Assembly: GCF_002115725.1 (NCBI RefSeq)
Contig: NZ_JFKD01000007.1
Location: 153,105 to 217,104, forward strand
DNA length: 64,000 nt
Source of the DNA: Marivita cryptomonadis
Lineage (GTDB): Bacteria; Pseudomonadota; Alphaproteobacteria; Rhodobacterales; Rhodobacteraceae
Direction of reading: 5' to 3'
The translations under genes and the position numbers were made by a program. The stretch's first letter is position 1; each line of letters opens with the position of its first letter. Below the pieces are notes generated by a model that saw only the letters and a list, made by a program, of their open reading frames with translations, did not search any database and was not told the DNA's origin. Below, one piece after another: positions 49,134-58,896 of this stretch.

Positions 49134-50078
49134 ATGAGCAATCCTGATCTGTCGGCCACCGGGGCGGCAAACGCTGCCCCGGCACAGCCGACGCACCGCA
49201 GATTCAAGCGTCGCAGCAAGCGCATGAAAGCCCTGCTGCCCTACATGCTGGTCGCGCCGGCCGTTCTGTATCTGATGTTGATCACGCTTTATCCGGGCAT
49301 CTTCGCGATCACGCAAAGCTTCTACAACGTCAAGTTTGGACCGTGGCAGTGGGCCGGATTCGACAATTATACCCGCCTGATGGGCGACTACCAGTTCTGG
49401 GGCGCGCTCTGGAACACCCTTGTGATCGGATCAATCTCGCTGATCCTGCAATGCATCATTGCTTTGACACTGGCCTTCTATGCCTATCGCGATCCGTGGG
49501 TGCAGGGCTGGCGGATCATCTTTCTAATCCCGATGCTGTTCATGCCCTCGGCGGTGGCGTTCATTTACAAACTGGCCTTCCTCGATGCGCGTGTCGTCGC
49601 GGATTTGTTCATCAGGCTCGGGCTGCTGGACGGCAACGTCGCGTGGCAATCCTCGATATGGCTAAGCCGGATGATCCTGATCATCGCTGATGTCTGGCAA
49701 TGGACTCCGTTTCTTTTCATCATCTTCGTCGCTGGTCTTCAGGCACAGGATGAAGAGGTGGAAGAGGCCGCGCGGCTGGATGGCGCGTCATGGTACGCGA
49801 TCTTCTGGAACATCTCATTGCCGATGATGAAGCCGATCATCGCAGTCGCGCTCATCCTGCGGGCCATCGACATCACAACGATGTTCACCAACGTCTTTAT
49901 CATCACCAAAGGTGGTCCGGCCTTTGGTACAGAAACCATCAGCTATTTCATCTACAGAACGGGCTTCAAGTTCTTCAACTTCGGCTATGCCTCGGCCGCA
50001 TCCGTGATCATGCTGATCATCACGATCATCATCGCGCAGTTTGTCGTCAAACGCGCCTTTGTCTCGGCGAGGACCTGA
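49134..50078 (+). CDS. Sugar ABC transporter permease, first subunit
   Basis: The 314-residue MalF/UgpA-type permease has six predicted helices and the EAA loop EEVEEAARLDGASWYAIFWN, which contacts the ATPase. The N-terminal tail is cytoplasmic and basic (RRFKRRSKRMKALLPY, in part). It follows the binding-protein gene by 41 bp and precedes the second permease by 3 bp. Confidence 0.95.
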   Translation: MSNPDLSATGAANAAPAQPTHRRFKRRSKRMKALLPYMLVAPAVLYLMLITLYPGIFAITQSFYNVKFGPWQWAGFDNYTRLMGDYQFWGALWNTLVIGSISLILQCIIALTLAFYAYRDPWVQGWRIIFLIPMLFMPSAVAFIYKLAFLDARVVADLFIRLGLLDGNVAWQSSIWLSRMILIIADVWQWTPFLFIIFVAGLQAQDEEVEEAARLDGASWYAIFWNISLPMMKPIIAVALILRAIDITTMFTNVFIITKGGPAFGTETISYFIYRTGFKFFNFGYASAASVIMLIITIIIAQFVVKRAFVSART

Positions 50079-50081
50079 TCC

Positions 50082-50927
50082 ATGGCATCTGCCCGCAAAC
50101 GCTCCCGCGGTGAAAGCCTTGCCCTGCGCTACGCGATCCTTGGCGCATGGGCGTTGTTCTGCCTCGTGCCGGTTCTGTGGTTCCTGTCAATCGGCCTGCG
50201 TCCCCGGATTGAGATCATCACCCCGCAACCGATCTACTTCCCGACCTTCAGCCTCGATGCATGGCACATGATCTGGGAAGACTGGCCGATGGGCAAATAC
50301 CTGCGAAACTCGGTGCTTGCCATTATCGGGTCGGTCATCATCGACCTTATTCTGGCGATCCCCGCCGCCTATTCGCTCTCGCGCTTCGAATATAAAGGGC
50401 GGGACGATATCGGGTTTTACATCCTCTCCACCCGCATGATGGCACCGGCCATCGTGGCAGTGCCGATCTTCTTCCTGTTCCGCAATTTCGGTCTTCTGGA
50501 TACGATCTGGGCGCTGATGCTGATCTATGCGGCCATCAACCTGAGCTTTGTGACATGGATCATCCGGTCCTACATGCTCGATATCCCGAAAGAATTGGAA
50601 GACGCGGCCAAGACCGACGGTGCAGGCGAGTTGCGCATCCTGTGGGAAATCATCATCCCTGCCATCCTGCCGGGCATCATCACAGCCTCTGTCATCGCAA
50701 TGATCTTTGCGATCAATGAATTCCTCTTCACACTTCTGATTGCCTCGACGCCCGACGCCTACACCATGTCGGTAGCGCTGGCGAACTTCACGGGCGGGTC
50801 GGACGGCGTGATCTACAATGCAATCGCGCTAGTCGCGTTCCTCGCGTTCCTGCCGGTGTTCCTTGTGGTCGTCCTGATCCAGAAACACCTGTCACGCGGT
50901 CTGACGATGGGGGCCGTCAAAGGGTAA
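50082..50927 (+). CDS. Sugar ABC transporter permease, second subunit
   Basis: The 281-residue MalG/UgpE-type permease has six helices and the EAA motif KELEDAAKTDGAGELRILWE. It forms the heterodimeric membrane channel with the preceding permease. The ATPase gene begins 3 bp after its stop. Confidence 0.95.
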   Translation: MASARKRSRGESLALRYAILGAWALFCLVPVLWFLSIGLRPRIEIITPQPIYFPTFSLDAWHMIWEDWPMGKYLRNSVLAIIGSVIIDLILAIPAAYSLSRFEYKGRDDIGFYILSTRMMAPAIVAVPIFFLFRNFGLLDTIWALMLIYAAINLSFVTWIIRSYMLDIPKELEDAAKTDGAGELRILWEIIIPAILPGIITASVIAMIFAINEFLFTLLIASTPDAYTMSVALANFTGGSDGVIYNAIALVAFLAFLPVFLVVVLIQKHLSRGLTMGAVKG

Positions 50928-50930
50928 GAA

Positions 50931-51980
50931 ATGGCAAGAATCCAACTTAACAATATCCAGAAACGCTGGGGTGCCATCTGGGGTGTCCGCGACGTGAACC
51001 TCGACATCGCGGATGAGGAATTTGTTGTTTTCCTCGGCCCCTCAGGCTGTGGCAAGACAACCACCATGCGCATGATCGCGGGGCTCGAAGAGCCTTCCGA
51101 AGGCGAGATCGTCATGGACAGCGAGGTGATGAACGAAATCGACGCCCGCGACCGGGATGTGGCGATGGTGTTCCAAGGCTACGCGCTCTATCCCAACATG
51201 ACGATCTACGAGAACATTCGCTTCCCGTTGCGGATGCGCGGCGTGCCGAAGGAACAGCATGATACGCTGATCAAACGCGCCGCAGGTCTGGTCGAGTTGA
51301 CTGACTATCTGGACCGCAAACCCAGCGCATTGTCTGGGGGCCAGCGTCAGCGGGCCGCTCTTGCCCGCGCCATCGTTCGTCAACCGCATGTGTTCCTCAT
51401 GGACGAGCCGCTGTCGAACCTCGACGCCAAGCTGCGCCAACACATGCGGGTGCAGATCAAGCATATCCAGCGCGAGTTGAAGATCACCACTGTCTACGTG
51501 ACCCATGACCAGATCGAGGCGATGACCCTCGCGGACCGGATCGTGATCATGGACAAGGGTGCGATCCAGCAGATCGGCACGCCCGACGAGATCTACAACG
51601 ATCCGGCAAACACCTTTGTCGCTAACTTCATCGGCGCACCGCCCATGAACCTGATCGCGGGTGTGATGGAGCAGGGCACCTTTACAGCGCCCGGTGTCCG
51701 GGTCGACGGCCTGCCCGCCAAACATGACGGCAAGGTCACGCTGGGCGTGCGCCCCGAAGATTGCACCGTCACGGCGGATGGCGGACATCTGAGCGGCAGT
51801 GTCTACGGGGTCGAGCCGACGGGCGACATGACCTATCTCACGATCAAGGTGGGCGACAAGCTGATCGAGGTGAAGGCCCATCGCGACTATCGCGCGGACT
51901 TGAACTCCGACGCGTCTGTCGGCTTTGATCCCAAGCGGATTTACATTTTCGATACGGCCTCCGGTCAACGCCTGCGCTGA
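50931..51980 (+). CDS. Sugar ABC transporter ATPase (MalK/UgpC type)
   Basis: The 349-residue protein has Walker A GPSGCGKTTTMRM, signature LSGGQRQRAALARAI, Walker B VFLMDEPLSNLDAKLR and a C-terminal TOBE regulatory domain (LGVRPEDCTV). It energises the CUT1 importer. Next comes the PfkB-type kinase gene after 25 bp. Confidence 0.96.
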   Translation: MARIQLNNIQKRWGAIWGVRDVNLDIADEEFVVFLGPSGCGKTTTMRMIAGLEEPSEGEIVMDSEVMNEIDARDRDVAMVFQGYALYPNMTIYENIRFPLRMRGVPKEQHDTLIKRAAGLVELTDYLDRKPSALSGGQRQRAALARAIVRQPHVFLMDEPLSNLDAKLRQHMRVQIKHIQRELKITTVYVTHDQIEAMTLADRIVIMDKGAIQQIGTPDEIYNDPANTFVANFIGAPPMNLIAGVMEQGTFTAPGVRVDGLPAKHDGKVTLGVRPEDCTVTADGGHLSGSVYGVEPTGDMTYLTIKVGDKLIEVKAHRDYRADLNSDASVGFDPKRIYIFDTASGQRLR

Positions 51981-52005
51981 CGGCGCACAGGATGGAGAAC
52001 AACCC

Positions 52006-52950
52006 ATGACCTTTGACTATACCTCAATGGGGTTTCACACCTTTGACGCGCTGTGCCGCCCGGTGACCGAAATCCCCCCCGGCGGTAACACCTATTTCGT
52101 CGATGAATTCACCATTGCCGTGTCGGGGGCCGCGGGCTCAGCGGCAATCGTCGCGGCCAAGCACGGCCTTAACGTGCAGGCTGTTGGCGGTGTCGGAAAC
52201 GACCTGATGGGCGATTGGGTGCTCCGCCGCTTTGGCGATTTCGGCGTCGATACCGAGATGATGCAGCGCATCCCCGACATGACCACCTCGTCCAGCGTCG
52301 TGACCACCCGCCCTGACGGCGCGCGCCCCGCATTGCACAAGCGCGGGGCGACGGCGGGCTTTTACATCACCGATGATCTTGTGGACCGTGTGCTGGACAC
52401 CACAATCCTGCACATCGGCGGCGTCGGCTTGATGGACGCGATGGACAAGGGGCGAAATGCCGAACTTCTGGCCGAGGCCAAGGCCCGCGGCATCACCACG
52501 ACGCTGGATGTCTTTGCCTCAACCCCAGAGGATTTCCCGCTGATCCGCCCGCTTTTGGCGCATACCGACTACTTCATGCCCTCCGAGGAAGAGGCGATGG
52601 CCCTCTCTGGAATGACCGATTACGAACAGATCGCCGCGTTTCTGCTGGATCAGGGCGTCGGTGCTGTCATCCTGACGCTTGGCGCAGATGGGGCCATGTA
52701 CCGCGATCAGCGCGGTCAGAAGATCGACATCCCGTCCTACAAGATCGACGTGGTCTGCACCTGTGGCTGCGGGGATTGCTTCAACGCGGGCTTTGCCACC
52801 GGGCTGCATCTGGGCCGCTCCATTGACGACTGCATCCGTTTTGGTCAGGCATCCTCGGCGCAGAACGCGATGGGGCTTGGCTCTCAGGCGGTTGTGTCCT
52901 CGCTCAAACACACCATCGCCTTTATGGAGACCACGCCGACCCGCGCGTAA
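52006..52950 (+). CDS. PfkB-family carbohydrate kinase with a cysteine-rich active-site motif
   Basis: The 314-residue ribokinase-like protein has the N-terminal PfkB motif (GAAGSAAIVAAKHGLNVQAV) and LDVFASTPEDF. The C-terminal motif normally reads DTTGAGDCF; here it is VVCTCGCGDCFNAGF, so three extra Cys surround the anion hole while the catalytic Asp stays. Family members phosphorylate fructose, tagatose, ribose, 2-keto-gluconate and others; the substrate here is unknown. ATG 52006 follows a GGATGGAG site. It lies between the ATPase and a HAD phosphatase gene. Confidence 0.9.
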   Translation: MTFDYTSMGFHTFDALCRPVTEIPPGGNTYFVDEFTIAVSGAAGSAAIVAAKHGLNVQAVGGVGNDLMGDWVLRRFGDFGVDTEMMQRIPDMTTSSSVVTTRPDGARPALHKRGATAGFYITDDLVDRVLDTTILHIGGVGLMDAMDKGRNAELLAEAKARGITTTLDVFASTPEDFPLIRPLLAHTDYFMPSEEEAMALSGMTDYEQIAAFLLDQGVGAVILTLGADGAMYRDQRGQKIDIPSYKIDVVCTCGCGDCFNAGFATGLHLGRSIDDCIRFGQASSAQNAMGLGSQAVVSSLKHTIAFMETTPTRA

Positions 52951-52983
52951 TCTGGTCTGCAACACCCTAACGAAAGCCACTGA

Positions 52984-53673
52984 ATGCCGCCCGCGATAAT
53001 CTTCGATCTCGACGGCTGCCTTGTGGAAAATGAAGTGCTGTCGCTAAAGGCCATCGCCGACGAGGCGCACCGTCTGGGTGCCAAAGGTCTGAACCCGCGC
53101 GACTTGGGGAAAGAGGTGCTTGGCCTCAAGATGTCACGCATCGCCGAATGGGTCGGCAACAGGGCAGGGCGGCCTGCGCCCGAAGACTTCGCGCAACTTA
53201 TTGACCGAATTCTGATGGATCAGTACCCGACCGACCTGAACCCAATCGACGGCGCATACGACCTGTTGTCTGCCCTGCATCATGCCGGGTGTCATATGGC
53301 GGTCGCCACGGGCAGTTCAAAGGCACGAATGGCGCTCGCCCTGCGCACAACCAGCCTGGATGGCTTCTTCGAAGGCCGCGCGTGCAGCTCTGACCAGGTC
53401 GAACACGGCAAACCCGCCCCGGACCTGTTTCTCTTGGCAGCCAAGGTGATTGGTCGTGCACCGGGCGATTGCCTCGTGATCGAGGATTCCCCGCATGGCG
53501 TAGAAGGGGCGTTGGCCGCCGGTATGACACCTGTCGGATTTGTCGGTGGTGGGCATCTTGAAGGTCGGCGGGACGATCACGCGGATATTCTCAGGTGGGC
53601 GGGTTGCGTTAGGGTGGTGGATCGACTGAAGGACTTTGGCGCGTTGGTTCTGTCGGGGCACCTCACCAAATAA
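52984..53673 (+). CDS. HAD-superfamily phosphatase/beta-phosphoglucomutase-like hydrolase
   Basis: The 229-residue protein has motif I DLDGCLVENE with the nucleophilic Asp, motif II VATGSSK, the Lys in KPAPDLF and motif IV IEDSPHGVEGALAAG. The cap domain is alpha-helical, as in beta-phosphoglucomutase and sugar-phosphate phosphatases. It closes the rightward operon, 33 bp after the kinase, and may dephosphorylate an overflow sugar phosphate or act as a mutase. Confidence 0.92.
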   Translation: MPPAIIFDLDGCLVENEVLSLKAIADEAHRLGAKGLNPRDLGKEVLGLKMSRIAEWVGNRAGRPAPEDFAQLIDRILMDQYPTDLNPIDGAYDLLSALHHAGCHMAVATGSSKARMALALRTTSLDGFFEGRACSSDQVEHGKPAPDLFLLAAKVIGRAPGDCLVIEDSPHGVEGALAAGMTPVGFVGGGHLEGRRDDHADILRWAGCVRVVDRLKDFGALVLSGHLTK

Positions 53674-53675
53674 GA

Positions 53676-53713
53676 AAACGCGAGGCCAATCCGGCCCCGC
53701 GTCGTTTTTTACC
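53676..53713 (+). terminator. Rho-independent terminator after the HAD gene
   Basis: ACGCGAGGCC-AATCC-GGCCCCGCGT forms a 10-bp stem with one mismatch, followed by a run of six T with a C-G interruption before it. It sits between the convergent HAD gene and CUT2 permease gene. Confidence 0.85.
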
Positions 53714-53726
53714 CTTTGGTCAAACC

Positions 53727-54704
53727 TCAACGGCTGGGCTTTTTCCCGAACGCCACCGCCAGAACGATGATCGCACCGGCCACCATCATCTGCTCGGACA
53801 CATCCAGACCCATGATAATCAGACCGTTGTTGATTGTCCCGATCAGCAGCGCGCCTACGAATGTGCCGATGATTGTGCCCTTGCCACCGAAAAGGCTGGT
53901 GCCCCCAAGGATCACCGCCGCGATGGCGGCCAGTTCCGCACCTTCGCCAAAATTGTAGCGCGCAGTGCCCATCATGCCGGTCCAGAGCATCCCGGCCAAC
54001 GCCGCGCCGACACCGGTGATCAGGAAGCAGATGATTTTGACGCGCTTGGTGTTGATGCCGGAATAGCGCGCCGCCTCGCGGTTGCCTCCGGTGGCCAAGA
54101 CTTGCCGTCCAAACGGCGTGTAGCGCAGCACCACGTGGCCGAGGATCGCCACGGCAACGGCCCAGAGGAACAGTGTGGGGACCACGCCGATCGTGCCGGG
54201 GCCGAACACCATATCGAAGGTCGCGTTCCGGAAGGGGACTGGGTTGGTGTAGGTGATCCGCATGTCAATGCCGCGCACTAGTTGCATCATGCCCAGAGTA
54301 ACAAGGAAAGACGGGATCGACAGCGCGGTGACGAAGAAGCCGTTGACCAGACCGACCGCCACGCCGCACAGCAGCCCGGCGATCAAGCCCCCAAGAAACC
54401 CGTATCCCGCCTGTATCGCCAGCGCTGACACAAGCGCGGCCAGCGCGGCTGTCGACCCAACGGACAGGTCTAACTCGCCAGACGAAATTATGAAGGTCAT
54501 GGCAATCGAGATCACCGCGATCATCGCTGTGGTCCGGGCGATGTTGAACAGGTTTGACACCGTTAGGAAGCCCTTGTCGCCAATGGTGACGGCAAAGAAA
54601 AGAAGCACACCGGCAAAGCAGATGTACACAATGTTTTCGCGCCAGTTGATGCGTCCGAGATTGAACGATCTTTCTTGTGGCATGGGGTCAGCCTTGGACT
54701 GCAT
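53727..54704 (-). CDS. Ribose-type (CUT2) ABC transporter permease
   Basis: The 325-residue RbsC-like permease has about ten helices, with the conserved FIISSGELDLSVGSTAALAA and GLVNGFFVTALSIPSFLVTLG. ATG at 54704 lies within the ATPase gene (17-bp overlap) behind GAGGAG; an ATG at 54683 is an alternative. It forms a homodimeric channel. It is the last gene of the leftward CUT2 operon whose binding-protein gene is interrupted. Confidence 0.94.
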   Translation of the reverse strand: MQSKADPMPQERSFNLGRINWRENIVYICFAGVLLFFAVTIGDKGFLTVSNLFNIARTTAMIAVISIAMTFIISSGELDLSVGSTAALAALVSALAIQAGYGFLGGLIAGLLCGVAVGLVNGFFVTALSIPSFLVTLGMMQLVRGIDMRITYTNPVPFRNATFDMVFGPGTIGVVPTLFLWAVAVAILGHVVLRYTPFGRQVLATGGNREAARYSGINTKRVKIICFLITGVGAALAGMLWTGMMGTARYNFGEGAELAAIAAVILGGTSLFGGKGTIIGTFVGALLIGTINNGLIIMGLDVSEQMMVAGAIIVLAVAFGKKPSR

Positions 54705-56181
54705 GGTGCAGAGCCTCCTCAGATTGCACGTTTTTGCGGTTTATGTTCCCGATCACGCTGCCATCGTAGATGATGAGCAGCCGGTCGCTGATCGCGAGCA
54801 GCTCTTCGAATTCGGATGAAATGACAACAACTGCCGTGCCCGCATCCGCGATCTCGCGCACCTTGCGCACCAGTTCCGATTTCGCGCCGATATCGACACC
54901 GATGGTCGGCTCATCAAGGATCAGAACCTTGGGTTTGCGCTCCAGCCACTTGGCCAGAACGATCTTCTGCTGGTTGCCGCCGGACAGAAGATAGACCTCC
55001 TGGTCCGGGCCTTCGCACTTGATCTTGAGATCCGCGATATGCCGGTCGGATGCCGCGCGCGCGGTTTTGTCCCCGACAAAGAGGTTGCGCGTGAAGCGGG
55101 CAAGGTTCGGCAGGATCACGTTGTCCCGCAGGCTGTGATCCAGAACCAAGCCCTGCGTGCGGCGGTCTTCGGGCACCAGCCCGACACCTGCCTCAATGGC
55201 ATCGCGGTTGCTGCGCACGGGTTGGCCGTCGATCCGGACAGACCCGCCGTCGATTTGGCGGATGCCAAAAATGGCCTCGACAATCTCGGTCCGTCCCGAA
55301 CCGGTGAGGCCAGCAAGCCCAAGGATTTCACCGGGGCGGACGGCAAAGCTTACATCGTCGACATATCCGTTCACCTGCAGGTTCTCGACTTCGAGAACAG
55401 GGGCCGCGGTCATGTCGACATCGCGCGCGACCCAATCCAACGCGGCGGTGCTGTCAGAGCCGAGCATGGCACGGATCAGCTCTTCCATCGTCACGTCGCT
55501 TGTGTTCGCGGTCAGCATGTCGCGCCCGTCGCGCATCGCGGTAATGCGGTCGCAGATCTGATAAATCTCGGCCATGCGGTGCGAGATATAGACGATGGAA
55601 ATACTCTGCGTCTTCAACTGGTTCACCAGTCGAAACAGGGTCTCAACCTCGCTTTCGGAGAGCGAAGCGGTCGGTTCGTCCATCACGATGATACGGGCGT
55701 TCTTGGACAGCGCTTTGGCGATTTCGACCATCTGTTTCGCACCAACGCTCAGGTCTTCGACACGTGCGCGCGGGTCGATGTTTTCGCCGAATTCCTGAAG
55801 AATATCGTGCGCACGGCGGATCATCTCGGCGTCGCGGATGAAGATGTTGTTGCCCCGTTTCGGCTCGTGACCCAGAAAGATGTTCTGGGCAACGGTCAGG
55901 GTGGGGATCAGGCTGAATTCCTGAAAGATCATCGCGTTCCCTGCGGCTTCTGCATCGCGGGGCGCGGCAAAGCTGACATCCTTCCCGTCGATCTGCACGG
56001 TGCCGGCATCGCGCTGATAGACGCCTGTCAGGATTTTCATGAGGGTGGACTTGCCTGCGCCGTTTTCGCCCATCAGCGCATGGCATTCGCCCTTGCGAAG
56101 AGTGAACCCGGCATGGCGCAGAACGGGGTTGCCGTTGAACGCCTTGTTGATGTCCCGCATGGTCAAAACATCTGTCGACAT
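54688..56181 (-). CDS. Ribose-type (CUT2) ABC transporter ATPase
   Basis: The 497-residue RbsA-like protein has tandem ATPase halves. The first has intact Walker A GENGAGKSTLMKIL and LSVGAKQMVEIAKAL; the second has the degenerate GLTGSGRTEIVEAI and the signature LSGGNQQKIVLAKWL, as usual for this family. ATG 56181 with GAGGAG upstream was chosen over 56238. Only one half hydrolyses ATP efficiently in known members. It stays intact although the preceding gene is interrupted. Confidence 0.95.
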   Translation of the reverse strand: MSTDVLTMRDINKAFNGNPVLRHAGFTLRKGECHALMGENGAGKSTLMKILTGVYQRDAGTVQIDGKDVSFAAPRDAEAAGNAMIFQEFSLIPTLTVAQNIFLGHEPKRGNNIFIRDAEMIRRAHDILQEFGENIDPRARVEDLSVGAKQMVEIAKALSKNARIIVMDEPTASLSESEVETLFRLVNQLKTQSISIVYISHRMAEIYQICDRITAMRDGRDMLTANTSDVTMEELIRAMLGSDSTAALDWVARDVDMTAAPVLEVENLQVNGYVDDVSFAVRPGEILGLAGLTGSGRTEIVEAIFGIRQIDGGSVRIDGQPVRSNRDAIEAGVGLVPEDRRTQGLVLDHSLRDNVILPNLARFTRNLFVGDKTARAASDRHIADLKIKCEGPDQEVYLLSGGNQQKIVLAKWLERKPKVLILDEPTIGVDIGAKSELVRKVREIADAGTAVVVISSEFEELLAISDRLLIIYDGSVIGNINRKNVQSEEALHHAVQG

Positions 56182-56244
56182 GTCGTGCTCCTCCTCACAA
56201 ACGAGCCGTACGCCACGGGGAGTCGCGGCGTACGGCAAGCTGCA

Positions 56245-57426
56245 TCAGTTGCTGGCCAGATCGGCTTGCATCGTTTCCGGCAGCGGGATGCGGTAGATCT
56301 TCTCATACGCCTCGGCGAGGTTGTCGCGGCTCACGCGCACCGGCGGCACCGAGATGTAGGAGGGAAGGCTTTCGCCGATCAGCGCCAGCGCACCGGCGCT
56401 CGCTTCTGTCACACCCTGGGTGTAGGGTTGTTGTGTCGAGATGCCCGCGATGAAGCTATTGGCGGCCATCTCTGCGGCGACAATCTGATCGAAGTTCTCG
56501 TTCACGATCTTGAAGTCCGCCGGACGCTTGCCGTTGATGCGGGCGGCAGTTGCGGCACCCATCGCCGGAATCGACCAAGAGCCGTACACACCTTTGAGCG
56601 TCGGGTAGCGGGCAAGAAGGGCCTGTGCCGCTTCCTGACCCTTGTTCGGGTTGTCATGGCCAGCCGCCGCGACCAGTTGCAGGTCAGGGTACTTGGCGAT
56701 CATGCGGGCGATGAAGCCAATGTAGCGCAGGTTGGTCACGTGGAATTCCGGCGCTTAGTACATCGCCGCGACATCCCGTTCGCCACCCCCCGCATCGTTC
56801 AGCAGGTCAGCCAGATACATGCCAAGGGCGAGGTTGTCGGACGAAATGACCGACACATAGTTCTCACCCGGCTGCATGTCGTCGGCGGCCTGATCGATGA
56901 AGACGATCTTGGAGCCGGCATCGGCAAGACGCTGGAACGCGGTTGCGGTTGTCGCCGTGTTGAGCGGGATCGACACCACGAGATCGGGCTTGAGCACCGA
57001 AATCGCGTCGAGGTCGGAAATCTGACGCGCATCTTCCCAGTTCGCGTTGGTTTCTGCGACCACTTCGATGTTCAGATCGGCAAAGGTTTCCTTGAGGCCC
57101 AGAAGCTGCTGCGAGGCCCAATCGTCACCAAGCCAACCCATTGAGATCGCCGCGGTAAAGTTGCCTGCGCGGATTTTCTCTTTCTGCTCTTCGGTGATCT
57201 GAATCTCGGTGTAAAGCACACCTTCTTCACCGCGCGGCCCAAGGCTGACGACGGTCTGGGACAGATCGTCGATCTTGGCCAGTTCCAGCGTGCGCTCGGA
57301 CGGGGCCTCGTACCACAGAGGGTGCCGGACATCGCCGATATTGTCCTGCGCAAAAGCGGGCAGGGACAGGCCAAGAATGGCAGCAGTCGCGCCTGTGGCC
57401 ATGAGGGTTCTACGGGTCAACTTCAT
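56245..57426 (-). pseudogene. CUT2 substrate-binding protein gene with an in-frame stop
   Basis: The frame begins MKLTRRTLMATGATAAILGL with a Tat-like or Sec signal and runs 223 codons to TAA at 56757-56755, inside the conserved sequence (DVAAMY-stop-APEFHVTN). The same frame then continues 169 residues (VTNLRYIGFIARMIAKYPDL) to the natural end. There is no frameshift, only one nonsense codon. The intact length would be 393, fitting a periplasmic-binding-protein fold of sugar-binding type. Without readthrough the C-terminal lobe is lost. It is the ribose-type importer's ligand receptor, 51 bp after the hydrolase gene. Confidence 0.88.
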
Positions 57427-57477
57427 TTGGTTCTCCTCCGATGGAAGTTTTCGCGTTTTTGGGATGCCGACCGCAGT

Positions 57478-58389
57478 TCAGCGGTCGAGCATGAATTCCT
57501 TGAGCATCGCCGCAAGGCGATCCTGCGCTTCGAGTGCAAGCGAGTGACCGCATTCCTCGAAGACGGCGGCTTTCTCGACGCCGTTTGACAGCCGCGCCAT
57601 CTGTTCCTCGACCAGCGGTCCAAAGAATTCTGGCGCGCCGACGGTCATGATGGGCAGGGTCAATTTCTCTTTGCGCAGCTCTTGCACGATTTCGGCATTC
57701 TTGAAGGCGGCGCGATAGGTTTCGAGCGTGCCGCGCAGGCCGCCCGGCGCCTTGAGGCAGGCCACCCATTCGTTCATCGCCTCTTCGGTGATGGCGTTGG
57801 GGTTCCAGGTTTCTGCCTTGATCCAGAATTCCCAGAACTCGCGTTCCTTGCCGTTGATCAGCATCTCGGGCAGGTGGGGGATCCAGAAGAACGGGATATG
57901 CCAGACCCAGACGCCGCTCTGGCGGAACTGCGAAGTAATGTTGTCTGGCGTGAAAAACGACGCTTCTTCAAGGCCTTCGCTCGACAGCAGCATTTCGCAG
58001 AAAGAAAGGGTCTAGACGCGCTCGCGTTCGGTGGCGGCCAGCACATAGGCAAATTCTGCGCCGCGATCCTCGCCATGAACATGGAACGTGTCATGGCCAA
58101 GGAAGGTCATCAATTCTGCGAGATCCTGCGCGTTGGTGCCGCTGTCATAACCTTCGCTGACGGGGGGCTTGTCGGTGTAGCCAAAGCCGCGCAGGTCGGG
58201 GGCGACAACTGTGAAATGTTCGGTCAACAGCGGGATCAGTTTGTGCCAGTAATAGTTGGTCTTGGGAGTGCCATGGATCAGCAGCAGCGGCTCGCCCTGA
58301 CCGGCTGTCACAAAGTGCATCCGGATGCCGTTCACCCTAGCGCGGCCATGTTTCACCGGTGCGCCTGTATGATCGAAAATCTCGGCCAT
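57478..58389 (-). pseudogene. Alpha/beta hydrolase (haloacetate dehalogenase/epoxide hydrolase-like) gene with an in-frame stop
   Basis: From ATG 58389 (GGGAGG upstream), 125 codons lead to TAG at 58014-58012; the same frame then gives 177 more residues. HGTPKTNYYWH is the oxyanion region, HGEDRGAEFAYVLA carries the nucleophilic Asp, and FEECGHSLALEAQD the catalytic His in the second part. So the stop separates the catalytic Asp from the His. Full length would be about 303, normal for the family. Such enzymes hydrolyse haloacetates or epoxides. It is first in the CUT2 operon. Confidence 0.87.
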
Positions 58390-58896
58390 TCTTTCCTCCC
58401 TTAAGGTGCCTTTGACCACGCTCTTCACGTTGTCGGCTTTTTGTGTTCGCGGTCGGTCTGGGTGGCTTTGGGCTGTGTCCATTACGCCGCCTGAACATGT
58501 GTTGTGATTGTAAACTTATGTTCTAAAAGGGTATCAAATATCAAAATAAAATTTCATGCACTCATCTTTTGTGCGCTGAGGTCAGGCAGTTGAGCGTAAT
58601 CGCATGAAGGGAAATTTTTGAAAATTCAATATTTTACGTTAAATTTTGAGGGGTTTTGAGTTGATCGCGTTGTGTGCGCTCTGGTTGGTGGGTCGCTTGC
58701 GGTGGTGTTGCGCAGAACATCTGAGTTGTAGTATTATTATATGTTCATTTTGTCTGGGTGAGTGGATCATTGGGCTGTCGCACAATGTGAGATGCCAACA
58801 CCGATTCTGTCCGTCAGTTTGGCCTCGGACGCGGGCAAACAATGAACCGGTTTTCGTGCAGGAACAAAGCTGCATGTCTCAGGTCCAGAATGTCTG
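58390..58896. other. AT-rich intergenic region upstream of the CUT2 operon
   Basis: The 507 bp between the hydrolase start and the GntR gene stop are well below average GC, most strongly at about 58500-58640. No coding frame with plausible composition is present and no clear inverted repeat was found. It should contain the promoter for the leftward CUT2 operon. Confidence 0.6.

Noticed and set aside
55039..57144. 701-codon open frame on the plus strand
   Set aside because: It runs antisense across the CUT2 ATPase and receptor genes and resembles no protein.
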